The notes beneath the pieces were generated by a model that did not search any database, was not told the DNA's origin, and was given only the letters and a program-made list of their open reading frames with translations. DNA of 61,735 bases from Streptomyces albireticuli (GTDB lineage Bacteria; Actinomycetota; Actinomycetes; Streptomycetales; Streptomycetaceae). The stretch lies in the NCBI RefSeq assembly GCF_021228125.1, contig NZ_JAJQQS010000027.1, forward strand, positions 1 through 61,735, read 5' to 3'. Positions 36,378-45,400 of the stretch are shown one piece after another (position 1 is the first letter of the stretch; the number at the start of each line of letters is the position of its first letter). The translations under genes and the position numbers were made by a program.

Positions 36378-38318
36378 ATGAGACATTCGCAGGCATTCAG
36401 AGCATCCGAGGTATCCGAGGTATCCGAAGTGTCCGAGGCGTCGATGTCCGGGGCGTCAGTGCCGGGCGTGTCCGGGGCGTCCGAGGTGCCCGGGGCGCCC
36501 GGGGCAGCCGTGCGGCCCGTGGCTGAGCGCGGCGGCCGGCGTGGCACGGCCGTCGCGCCCACCGCCCCGCCCCGGTCACCCTCGCCCCCGCCCGCGCGCC
36601 GTCGCGCGCCCCTCCTCGCCGTCACCGTCCCCGCCGCCGTCATGCTCGTCCTCGGGCTCCTGGGTCTGGACCGGGGCACGATGTGGCGGGACGAGAGCGC
36701 CACCTTCCAGATCGCCCGCCGCTCCCTGCCCGAGATCTGGCACGCGCTCGGCACCGTCGACGCCGTCCACGGCCTCTACTACCTGCTGATGCACGCCGTG
36801 CTCGCCGTCCGGGACGACGAGATCGCCCTGCGGCTGCCGTCCGTCGCCGCCTCCGCCGCCACGGCCGCGCTCGTCGCCGCGCTCGGCTGCCGCCTCGTGC
36901 GCCCGCGCGTGGGCCTGTGGGCCGGGCTGCTCTACGCCACCACGCCCTTCGTCAGCCACTACGCGCAGGAGGCCCGCTCGTACGCCCTGGTCGCCGCCGG
37001 GGCCGCGCTCGCCACCTGGCTGCTGGTCCGCGCCGTCGAGCGCGGGTCACCGGGGCGCTGGACGGGCTACGGCGCGGTGGCCGCCGCGACGGCGCTGCTC
37101 CACGAGTTCGCCGTCCTGCTCCTGGCCGCGCACGCCGTGACCCTGCTGGTCTCCCGGGTGCCGTGGCGGACCTGGCGCGCCTGGGGGTGCGCGGCGGCCG
37201 GCTGCTGCCTCGCGCTGCTGCCGCTGGTGGCCGTCTCACGGGCGCAGAGCGCGCAGGTGTCGTGGATCAGGACACCGGGGCGGCGTGAGGCGGAGGCGCT
37301 GCTGTACGCCTTCGCGGGGCCGGGGGAGCCGGTGCTGACGGTCACGCTGGTGCTGGCGGGGGTGTCGCTGCTGGCGCCCGTGGCGGTCCGGGGACGGCGG
37401 GCCCTTTCGTCCGCCCGCCCCTTCCCACGCCCGGGGGCGCGCCCCTGGGCCCTCAGGCCGCGCTCCGCGCGAGACCCCCGGACGCCGGACGGGGAGCGGG
37501 CCCCCGCCGCCCGCCCGATGGCGGCTTCCGCCGTCGGCGCGCTGCTCCTCCGCATGGCGGAGGCCGGCACTGCCGCCGGGGTCCGGGGGGCTTCCCGGAC
37601 CGCCCGGGACAGGGGCTCCGGCGCCCGGCGCGCGTGCCCTGTCTCGCTGAACGCCGTGGCGGTGCCGCTCGCGGTCGTGCCGCCCGTGCTGCTCTTCTGC
37701 GCCGCGCGGTTCCAGCCGCTGTTCCTCGACCGCTATCTGCTCTTCTGCCTCGCCGGGGTGCCGCTGCTCGCCGCCTCCGGGGCCGACCGCCTCGTCTCCG
37801 TGGCGCGGCCGCCCGAGGCCCGGGCGTGGCGGCGGGCCGTGGCCGCGGCCGGTGCGCTGGCCGTCGCCGCGGCCTTCGCGTGCCAGTTGCCCGCGCAGCG
37901 GCGCGAGCGCCTGCCCGTCAGCCGGGGTGACGAGCTGGCCCCGGTCGCCGCCCTCGTCGGACGGCTGGCCGGGCCGGGTGACGCGGTGCTCTTCCTTCCC
38001 CTCCACGAGCGCCGCGTCGCCCTGGCCTACCCCCGGGACTTCACCGGCCTGCGCGATCTCACCCTCGGCCGGTCACCGGCCGCCTCCGGGACCCTCTTCG
38101 GCGAGGAGGTCACCGCGGGCGCGCTGAGCGACCGCCTGGCCGGGCTGCCCCGGGGCGCCCGCGTCTGGGTCGTCCAGGACACCGCGACCGTCGGCACCCG
38201 GTGGTTCCGCTCCCGGCCCGCCGAGTACGCCAAGACGACCGCCCTCGACCGGTACTGCGAGGAGGGGCCCTCGGTGTTCGTGCGCGGGGGCGCGGTCTCG
38301 CTCCGCATACGCCGCTGA
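36378..38318 (+). CDS. GT39-like polytopic membrane glycosyltransferase
   Basis: A 646-residue protein. A low-complexity N-terminal part (about 1–75) is followed by a helix and the catalytic-type loop DRGTMWRDESATFQIARRSL, then HGLYYLLMHAVLAVRDD, FVSHYAQEARSYAL and more helices, as in ArnT/GT39-like mannosyltransferases. A hydrophilic stretch at about residues 340–420 interrupts the helices and looks like repeat-derived DNA (see findings). The C-terminal ~130 residues are soluble. ATG 36378 lacks a ribosome site; the first 22 residues (SEVSEVSE) come from a 9-bp tandem repeat, so ATG 36444 may be the true start. Confidence 0.75.
   Translation: MRHSQAFRASEVSEVSEVSEASMSGASVPGVSGASEVPGAPGAAVRPVAERGGRRGTAVAPTAPPRSPSPPPARRRAPLLAVTVPAAVMLVLGLLGLDRGTMWRDESATFQIARRSLPEIWHALGTVDAVHGLYYLLMHAVLAVRDDEIALRLPSVAASAATAALVAALGCRLVRPRVGLWAGLLYATTPFVSHYAQEARSYALVAAGAALATWLLVRAVERGSPGRWTGYGAVAAATALLHEFAVLLLAAHAVTLLVSRVPWRTWRAWGCAAAGCCLALLPLVAVSRAQSAQVSWIRTPGRREAEALLYAFAGPGEPVLTVTLVLAGVSLLAPVAVRGRRALSSARPFPRPGARPWALRPRSARDPRTPDGERAPAARPMAASAVGALLLRMAEAGTAAGVRGASRTARDRGSGARRACPVSLNAVAVPLAVVPPVLLFCAARFQPLFLDRYLLFCLAGVPLLAASGADRLVSVARPPEARAWRRAVAAAGALAVAAAFACQLPAQRRERLPVSRGDELAPVAALVGRLAGPGDAVLFLPLHERRVALAYPRDFTGLRDLTLGRSPAASGTLFGEEVTAGALSDRLAGLPRGARVWVVQDTATVGTRWFRSRPAEYAKTTALDRYCEEGPSVFVRGGAVSLRIRR
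36404..36439. repeat. 9-bp tandem repeats between divergent glycosyltransferase genes
   Basis: Four units, ATCCGAGGT, ATCCGAGGT, ATCCGAAGT and GTCCGAGGC, are followed by degenerate copies (GTCCGGGGC) to about 36500. They lie at the divergent start region of two envelope genes and are read as SEVSEVSE in one frame. Confidence 0.85.
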
Positions 38319-38339
38319 AGCCGTGCACCGCCACCGTGC

Positions 38340-38392
38340 CCGTACGCGCGTGACGGCACCGTACGCGCGTGACGGTACGTACGCACCGTCAC
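38340..38392. repeat. Direct repeats plus hairpin between convergent genes
   Basis: CGTACGCGCGTGACGG occurs at 38341–38356 and again at 38360–38375. GTGACGGT (38369–38376) and ACCGTCAC (38385–38392) form a hairpin around ACGTACGC. The element sits in the 154-base gap between two convergent genes and may terminate both. The rest of the gap is GC-rich simple sequence. Confidence 0.7.
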
Positions 38393-38472
38393 CGTGCCCG
38401 CGCGCCGCCGCCACCGGACCCGCACCCGCGCGCCGCCACCGGGCTCGCCACCGGACCCGTCACCGGCGAGTC

Positions 38473-39354
38473 TCACTTCACCGCGCCCGCCATCACCCCG
38501 CTGACGAACTGCCGCTGGAAGGCGAAGAAGACCGCGAGGGGGACGGCCATGGAGAGGAAGGCGCCCGAAGCGAGGATGTCGATGTTGTCGCCGAACTGCC
38601 GCACCTGCTGCTGGAGCGCGACCGTGATCGGCGGGTTCCCGCTGTCGGCGAAGATCAGGGCGATCAGCATGTCGTTCCATACCCACAGGAACTGGAAGAT
38701 GCCGAGCGAGGCGATCGCCGGGCCGCCCAGCGGCAGCACCACCCGCAGGAACAGCCGGAGTTCGCCCGCGCCGTCCAGCCGGGCGGCCTCCAGCAGCTCG
38801 CGGGGGATCTCCGCGAAGAAGTTCCGCAGCAGGAAGACCGCGAACGGCAGCCCGAAGGCCGTGTGGAAGAGCACCACACCCGGCGTCGACTCGAAGATGC
38901 CCAGGGAGTTGAACAGCTTCGCGACCGGGATCAGCGCGACCTGCACCGGCACGACCAGCAGGCCCACGACGGCCATGAACCACCAGTCGCGGCCGGGGAA
39001 GTCGAGCCAGGCGAAGGCGTAACCGGCCAGCGCGCCGACGAGCACCACCAGCACCGTCGCGGGCACGGTGATCAGGGCCGTGGTGAGGAGGGACTTCATC
39101 ACCGTGTCGTTGGAGAAGAGGGTGCTGTAGCTCTCGGTGGTGAGCTGTGCCGGGTGGCTGAACACCTTCCACCACCCGGACGCCGCGATGTCGCCCTTGT
39201 CGCGGAAGGAGGAGAGCAGCAGCCCGACGGTCGGCGTCAGCCAGAACAGCCCGACGGCGATCAGGAAGAGGCGCATCACGCCACCGCCGAGCCGTCCGGC
39301 GATCCGCGCCGGCAGCGACCGCTTCGCCCGTACGGCCGTGTCCAGGGTGGTCAT
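38473..39354 (-). CDS. Sugar ABC transporter permease (MalG type)
   Basis: A 293-residue inner-membrane permease with six helices. EAARLDGAGELRLFLRVVLP is the EAA loop that contacts the ATPase, and the C-terminus FQRQFVSGVMAGAVK is the usual ending of MalG-type subunits. ATG 39354 lies in ATGA, overlapping the stop of the preceding permease gene, so the two are co-translated. The operon order is binding protein, MalF-type, MalG-type. No ATPase gene is present; Streptomyces sugar importers commonly share the MsiK ATPase encoded elsewhere. Confidence 0.93.
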   Translation of the reverse strand: MTTLDTAVRAKRSLPARIAGRLGGGVMRLFLIAVGLFWLTPTVGLLLSSFRDKGDIAASGWWKVFSHPAQLTTESYSTLFSNDTVMKSLLTTALITVPATVLVVLVGALAGYAFAWLDFPGRDWWFMAVVGLLVVPVQVALIPVAKLFNSLGIFESTPGVVLFHTAFGLPFAVFLLRNFFAEIPRELLEAARLDGAGELRLFLRVVLPLGGPAIASLGIFQFLWVWNDMLIALIFADSGNPPITVALQQQVRQFGDNIDILASGAFLSMAVPLAVFFAFQRQFVSGVMAGAVK

Positions 39355-40781
39355 CGCTGCCGCTCCTTCCGGATCCGCCTGAGATTCACCAGCATCACCG
39401 GCAGTACGAGCACCAGCAGGAAGACGGCGATGGCGCTGCCGACACCCTGGTTGACGTCCGTGCCGAAGGAGGACTGGTACAGCTGGAGCGCCAGCACATT
39501 GGCGTTGTCGAGGCTGGCGCCGGGCGCGATGATGTAGACGAGGTCGAAGATCTTCAGCACGTTGATCATGAGGGTGACGAGGACGACCCCGAGGACCGGC
39601 GCCAGCAGCGGCACCGTCACCCGGCGGAAGACCTGCCATTCGTTCGCGCCGTCCACCCGCGCGGCCTCCAGGAGTTCGCGCGGCACGCTCGCGAGGCCCG
39701 CCGCGATGAGGACCATCGCGAAGCCCGCCCACATCCAGACGTACGCCCCGATGATCGCCGGGGTGACCAGCGAGGGGCCCAGCCAGTCCACGCCGTTGTA
39801 GGGCGCCGCGAAGTTCGAGGCCGGGAGCGACAGCAGGGCGCCGTCCGCCGACTTCGGCAGGGTGAAGGTGCCGTCGGCGGCGGAGGTCGCGGAGGCGACG
39901 GTCCGGCCGTCCCTGACCGCCTCCACCGTCACGCCCTTCAGTGCCTTCTCACCGGGGTCGATCACCCCTGGGGTGCCCCCGCCGCCCCGGGTGAAGTCCC
40001 GCCAGACCGTCCCGGTGACCCGCCCGGCCGCCTCCCGGGGCGGCTCGGCGGTCTTCGCGCCCTTCAGGTCCTTGGGCTTCGCCCCCACCAGCGGCAGGAC
40101 GGCCGGGGTGCCGGCCTTCACCACCGTGCGGGTGGTGAACGCCCCGCCGGCCTCCGTGAGCAGCCTGTCGTCCCTGGGGTGCGCGCCGGGGAAAGGCGCG
40201 GGGGCCTTGAAGGTGTCGTGGACGCCCACCCACACGGCGTTCGCCACGCCGCGGTCGGGGTTCTGCTCGTACACCAGCCGGAAGATGATGCCGGCGGCGA
40301 GCATCGAGATCGCCATCGGCATAAAGACGACGATCTTGAACGCCGTGCCCCAGCGCACCCGTTCGGTGAGGACCGCGAAGATCAGCCCCAGCGCCGTGGC
40401 CACGGACGGGGCGACGATCACCCAGATGACGTTGTTCTTCAGGGCCGTGCGGATCCGCTCGTCGGTGAAGACCTCGCGGTAGTTGTCGACGCCCGCGAAG
40501 CCGTCGCCGGAGGCGTCGAGGAAGCTGCGGTAGACCGAATAGCCGATGGGGTAGACGACGAGGGCGCCGAGCAGCGCCAGCGCCGGGAGCAGGAACAGCG
40601 CGGCGACCCAGGAACGGGTGCCCAGCACGCTCCTCGGCTTCTTCCCGGGAGCGCCGGAAGGGCCGGGAGCACCGGAGGCACTGGAAGGCCCGGAAGGCCC
40701 GGAAGCGCCGGGCGGAGGGGTGTCAGCGGGCGGGACGGGCGGCCCGGAGGCCGCAGCGCCGCCCGCGGAGGCGGTCGACAT
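39351..40781 (-). CDS. Sugar ABC transporter permease (MalF type) with large insert
   Basis: A 476-residue permease, much longer than the ~300–330 residues usual for actinobacterial MalF-type subunits. A Pro/Gly/Ser-rich cytosolic lead (1–50) is followed by helices. An insert of about 150 residues (about 180–325) lies between the third and fourth helices, on the outside. Its GRVTGTVWRDFTRGG and GEKALKGVTVEAVRDG blocks look like an SdrD-B or carboxypeptidase-regulatory beta-sandwich. The EAA loop is EAARVDGANEWQVFRRVTVP. The binding protein gene is 15 bases upstream. Confidence 0.92.
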   Translation of the reverse strand: MSTASAGGAAASGPPVPPADTPPPGASGPSGPSSASGAPGPSGAPGKKPRSVLGTRSWVAALFLLPALALLGALVVYPIGYSVYRSFLDASGDGFAGVDNYREVFTDERIRTALKNNVIWVIVAPSVATALGLIFAVLTERVRWGTAFKIVVFMPMAISMLAAGIIFRLVYEQNPDRGVANAVWVGVHDTFKAPAPFPGAHPRDDRLLTEAGGAFTTRTVVKAGTPAVLPLVGAKPKDLKGAKTAEPPREAAGRVTGTVWRDFTRGGGGTPGVIDPGEKALKGVTVEAVRDGRTVASATSAADGTFTLPKSADGALLSLPASNFAAPYNGVDWLGPSLVTPAIIGAYVWMWAGFAMVLIAAGLASVPRELLEAARVDGANEWQVFRRVTVPLLAPVLGVVLVTLMINVLKIFDLVYIIAPGASLDNANVLALQLYQSSFGTDVNQGVGSAIAVFLLVLVLPVMLVNLRRIRKERQR

Positions 40782-40796
40782 GATGCGGGGCTCCTG

Positions 40797-42182
40797 TCAG
40801 CTCTTGAACGCCTTGGCCGCGTCGGACTCCAGCTTCCGCTGGGTGCCCGCCACGTCGCCGGGGTTCTTCAGGAAATCCTGGAGATGCTTCCACTCGCCCT
40901 GGCCCGGCTTGCCGCCGAAGGAGGCGGGGGCCAGGTCGGACATGTCGAAGCGGAAGTCGTCGCCGGCCGAGACGAGGGCCTTGGCGATGGAGCGGAGCAC
41001 GTCGTTGGGGTAGGCGGCCGGGTCGAGGTTCTTGTTGGCGGACAGGAAGCCGCCCTCCGCGGCCCACACCCGGGCGGCGTCGGCGGAGGAGAGGAAGGTC
41101 AGCAGCGCCTGGGCGGCCGGGCCGTCCTTCAGCGCCACCCCCACGTCGCCGCCGGTCACCACGGGGGACTTGGCGCCCACCGCGGGGAAGGGGAAGACCT
41201 TGGCGTCCTTCCCGATCTCCGCCCTGGTGGCGAGGATGTTGGCCGCGGCGAAGTCGCCCTCGAAGACCATGGCGGCCTTCGGTTCCTCGCCCCCGCTGAA
41301 GGTCTGGGTGACGGAGGTGGGGAACTGCGTCTGGATCGCGCCGTCGTTGCCGTCCGCCAGCAGGCCCTTCCCGCCGAAGAGCTGCCCCAGGCGGGCCAGG
41401 GCGTCCTTCACGGACGGGTCCGTCCACGGGATCCGGTGCCGCGCCAGCTGGTCGTACTTCTCCGGGCCCGCCTGCGAGAGGTAGACGTTCTCGAACCAGT
41501 CGGTGAGCGTCCAGCCGTCCGCCCCCGCCACCGACAGCGGCGGGATGCCGTAGTCGGCGATCAGCCGCGCGGTGTCCAGGAACTCCCCCCATGTGCGGGG
41601 CTCCTGGGCGCCCGCCCCGCCGAAGACCTTGGTGTTGTACCAGACGAGGGATTTGTTGCTGACCTTGAAGTAGACGCCGTAGCGCTTTCCCTCGTACGAG
41701 CCGAGGTCCTGCCAGCCCTTGGTGAAGTTCTTCGCCAGCTCCGCCGTCGCCTCGTCACCGAGCGGTTTCAGCCATCCTTTCCGCGCGAATTCCCGGAGCA
41801 CGCCGGGCTGTTGGAGCATCGCCACATCGGGAGGGTCGCCGCCCGCGACCTTCGAGCCGACGAAGGAGGACATGTCGTCACCGCTGGGCACGAAGGCCAC
41901 CTCGGCGCCCGTGCGCCGCGAGAACTCCTCCAGGACCTTGGTGAAGCCCTTCTGCTCCGCGCCCGTCCAGACCGCGGTGACCTTGAGCTTCCGGCCGTTG
42001 AGCTTGGGGAGCCGGACGGTGTGCGGGATGACGTCCGAGGAGGCGCCGGGCGCCGGCGCCGAGCCTCTCTTCCCGCCGCCGTCGCCGTCGTCGCATCCCG
42101 CGGCGGTCAGGGCCAGGGCCCCCGCCGTGATAAGTGCCAGGGCGCCGCGCGCCCCCCGCACCGTGCGAAGCGATCCACGCAT
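40797..42182 (-). CDS. Extracellular sugar-binding lipoprotein
   Basis: A 461-residue family 1 solute-binding protein. The signal peptide ends in LTAAGC with the lipidated cysteine at residue 30. Blocks typical of the family include LKVTAVWTGAEQKGF, GDPPDVAMLQQPGVL, VWYNTKVFGG and MVFEGDFAA. It would capture a sugar or oligosaccharide outside and hand it to the two permeases downstream. ATG 42182 gives the signal peptide directly. The promoter must lie in the 259-base gap 42183–42441, which shows no other gene; no regulator gene is adjacent. Confidence 0.92.
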   Translation of the reverse strand: MRGSLRTVRGARGALALITAGALALTAAGCDDGDGGGKRGSAPAPGASSDVIPHTVRLPKLNGRKLKVTAVWTGAEQKGFTKVLEEFSRRTGAEVAFVPSGDDMSSFVGSKVAGGDPPDVAMLQQPGVLREFARKGWLKPLGDEATAELAKNFTKGWQDLGSYEGKRYGVYFKVSNKSLVWYNTKVFGGAGAQEPRTWGEFLDTARLIADYGIPPLSVAGADGWTLTDWFENVYLSQAGPEKYDQLARHRIPWTDPSVKDALARLGQLFGGKGLLADGNDGAIQTQFPTSVTQTFSGGEEPKAAMVFEGDFAAANILATRAEIGKDAKVFPFPAVGAKSPVVTGGDVGVALKDGPAAQALLTFLSSADAARVWAAEGGFLSANKNLDPAAYPNDVLRSIAKALVSAGDDFRFDMSDLAPASFGGKPGQGEWKHLQDFLKNPGDVAGTQRKLESDAAKAFKS

Positions 42183-42441
42183 TGCCGCCCCTCCCGTACG
42201 AGCCCCCGGTGGGCGGCCGCGGCGCGCACCGGCCCGGCACGCGGCCCGCCTCCCCGTGCGACAGTCCTACGCCCGCCCGCGAGCCGCCGCAATACCGTCA
42301 ACGAGGACAACTCGCTTATCGTGACCGGGCTGTGATGCGCTGTCATACCAGGTGCCGGGCCGGACCACGGTATGCCGGCCCGCCCGGAACCGGGTGCGCG
42401 CCGTCACGCCATCGGGTGTACCCCCGGTGCCGGCGGCCCGC

Positions 42442-45400
42442 TTACAGCAGCGGTGGCGCGGCCTCCGCCCCGGCCGACTGCGCGGCCCGCTGGAGGGCGC
42501 TGGCGAGCAGCGCGAGGTCCGTCGGGCCGTTGCCGAGCTCGCGCACCGGGCGGCGGGTCGGCGGATCGCCCATCCGCTGCCAGTCGAGCGCCACCACCGT
42601 GGGGCGGAGCGTCGCCGTCCGGGGGATCCGGCCCGTGACCCGGCCCGCCTGGAAGGGCGTCGTCGCGTCGTCGTCCGGGCGCATCAGCCGGCCGCGGCCC
42701 GGCGCGGGCTCGCCCGCGCCGCTGCCGTCCGCCGCCCCGCCGTCGGCCGAGGGCGGGGCGATCTCCAGCATCGCGCGCAGCCCGGCGCGCTCGACGGCCG
42801 CGGTGTCGGCCGTCCGCTCCGGGCGGCCGGAGGCGGCCACCAGGTGCACCCCGAGCCGCTCGCCGTCCCGGGCCACGGCCTCCAGGGCGCGGACCACGGA
42901 GCCCGCCGCCGGCCGGCCCGTACTGCCCAGGGCCGGGGCGACCAGCGCGTCGAAGTCGTCGACGAGGACGACGAGGCGGGGCAGGGCCGTCTCCGCCGTG
43001 AGCGACGGGCCGTCCCGCTGGGTGCGCAGCTTCAGGGTGCCCGTCGGCAGGCTGTCCAGGTCGCCGGCGGCGTCCATCGGACGGCGCGGCGCCACGACCT
43101 GCGCGGCGGCGACGGCGGCGTGCTGGGTGTGCCAGGCCGTGAAGTCGAGCCGGCCGAGCAGCTCGGCGCGGCGCTTGAGCTCCGAGCTGAGCGCCTGCGC
43201 GAACTCCCGCATCCGCACCGGGTCGGAGGCGGCCAGATACGTGGAGACGTGCGGCAGGTCCGTGCACAGCCGCAGCCCCTCGCCCCGCTCGGCGCCGGCC
43301 CCGTCGACCAGCACGAGCGAGAGCCGGTCGGGCCGGTCCGCCGCCGCGAGCGAGGCGGCGAGGGAGCGCAGCAGCTCGGACTTGCCGCTGCCGGTCCCGC
43401 CCTCCACGAGCAGGTGCGGCCCGTCCGCCGCGAGGTCCACGGCGAGCGGGCCGTGCGGTCCGGCGCCGAGCACGGCGACGGCGCGGCCGCCGGGCCGCGC
43501 GCCCCGGTCCGTGGCCGCCGCCCAGCGGGCGGTCAGCGAGGCGGGCGTGGCGCGGGCCAGCCCCAGCTCGTCCAGCAGACGGGCGCTGCGCGGCAGGGCC
43601 GCCGCCACCCGGGAGGCGGTGCCGGCCGCCGCGTCCGACATCCGCAGGGGAGCCAGTGCCCGCGCGAACCGCTCCGCCCACGCCGCCGACACGGCGTCCA
43701 CGGCCGCGACCACGGCCGTGCCGGAGCCGTCGGCACCGTCGGCCGGCCGGTCGGCCGCGCTCTGGAGGCCGGGCCCGGCCGTGGCGCCCGCCTCCGCGGG
43801 GCCCGTGTGCGACAGGCCGTACGGGTCGGGCGCGCCGGCGCCGGGCGGGCCGTACGGACCGGGGTGCGGCGCGTGCCGGGTGTCGAGCGCCGTGCCGGGG
43901 GTGCCGGGGCCGGGGAACGCGGCGTCCTGGCCGTACGCGCCGTCAGGCCGCGACCGCTCGTACACCTGCCCGGGGACGGGCCCGCCCGCGGTGTCGCCCG
44001 GCGCGGCCGCCGGTGCCCGGTGGATGACCTGGACGACCGTGGCCACGTCGCCGCTCAGCAGCGCCACCGCGCCGCAGTGCGGGAACGCCGGGGCCGCGGC
44101 ACGGGCTGTGGCCAGCGTGGCGGAGACCGGCGAGGCGGGCGTCGTGGCGGGTGCCTCGGCCAGGCAGAGCAGGTGGATGCCCGCCGCCGGGCCGCCCGCC
44201 GCCAGCCGGGCGACGGTCTCGCGTAGATCGGCGGAGCCGGGGTCGCCGTCGACGATCAGGACGGTGCGCGGGCCGGTGTGGCGCTCGGCGGCGTGCGCGA
44301 CGGCCGCCGCCGGGGCGGCCGCCCAGTGCGGGCCTAGCGGCCCCTCCTCCAGGCGGCGTACGAGCTCGGAGGTGCGGGCGACCGCCTGCTCGCGGTCGTA
44401 GGCGGTCAGCAGCTTGCAGTCCTGGCCGCGGACCGGGCGCAGCTGGGGCAGCCAGCCCAGCCAGGACCACTCCGCGAGCCGCTCCTCCGGCGTGCGCGCG
44501 CGGTCCGCGCTGATCAGGACGAATTCCAGGGCGGCGGGGGAGTGCAGCGCCGCCAGCTGGGCGAGCACCGACCGGGCCAGCCCGGACAGCCGCCCCCGGG
44601 GGCCCGCGAGCCCCAGCGAGCCGGTCTGCCGCAGCCCGACCGTCACCGGCACGGCGGCCAGGGCCGAGCCGTCCGGGGCGTAGCGGTCGGCGGTGCCCAG
44701 CCGGACGGTCAGCAGGTCCGGGTGGTCCGGGCCGCGCTCCCACAGGCGCGGGCCCGGTCCGAGCGCGGTCAGCAGCACGCCCGCCGGGTCCGGCCAGCGC
44801 TCGCGCAGCGCCGCCGCCTCGGCGCGGGCGGTCTCGGACGTGGCCGCGCCGTCCTCGGGCCACTCGCCGGGCGCGGGTGCCCGGTCGGCCGCGCCCCGGC
44901 CGCCGGTCAGCCGCCGGGCCCATGCCCCTATGCCGCGGTTGCGCCGCCGGGCCGGCTCGCCGTCGGCGGGGCCGGCCGGGGCGGGCAGCGGGTCCGGAGC
45001 GGCCGCGGGCCGCCCGGGCGGCGCCTCGGGGCTCAGCCGCACCCCGCGCCCGCCGTGGGTCACGGGGTCGTCGCCGAAGAGCGGGTCCGGGACGGGGAAG
45101 CCGGCCGTGCCGAGCGCGCTGCTCGTCCGGCCCGGCTCCCGCGCCTGCGGCGGGGCGCCCAGCCAGGGGCCGCGTGCCGGGGGCGCCAGCGGGCCGGCCG
45201 GCGGGGTGACGACGGGGCCCACCCGCAGGTGGCCCTCGCCGTCCGGGACGGCGGGCAGCACCGGCGGGTTCTCGTCCCGCGCGCCGTGCAGGGCCAGCAC
45301 CGACTCGCCCACCCGCAGCAGCCCGCCGGAGGGCAGGGCGACCGGCTCCCCGGTGACCCGCTCGCCCGCGAGGACCGTGCCGTTGGTGGAGCCGAGGTCC

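Noticed and set aside
34343..36526. 727-codon plus-strand frame
   Set aside because: It is antisense to the GT2 gene, which has clear catalytic motifs on the minus strand.
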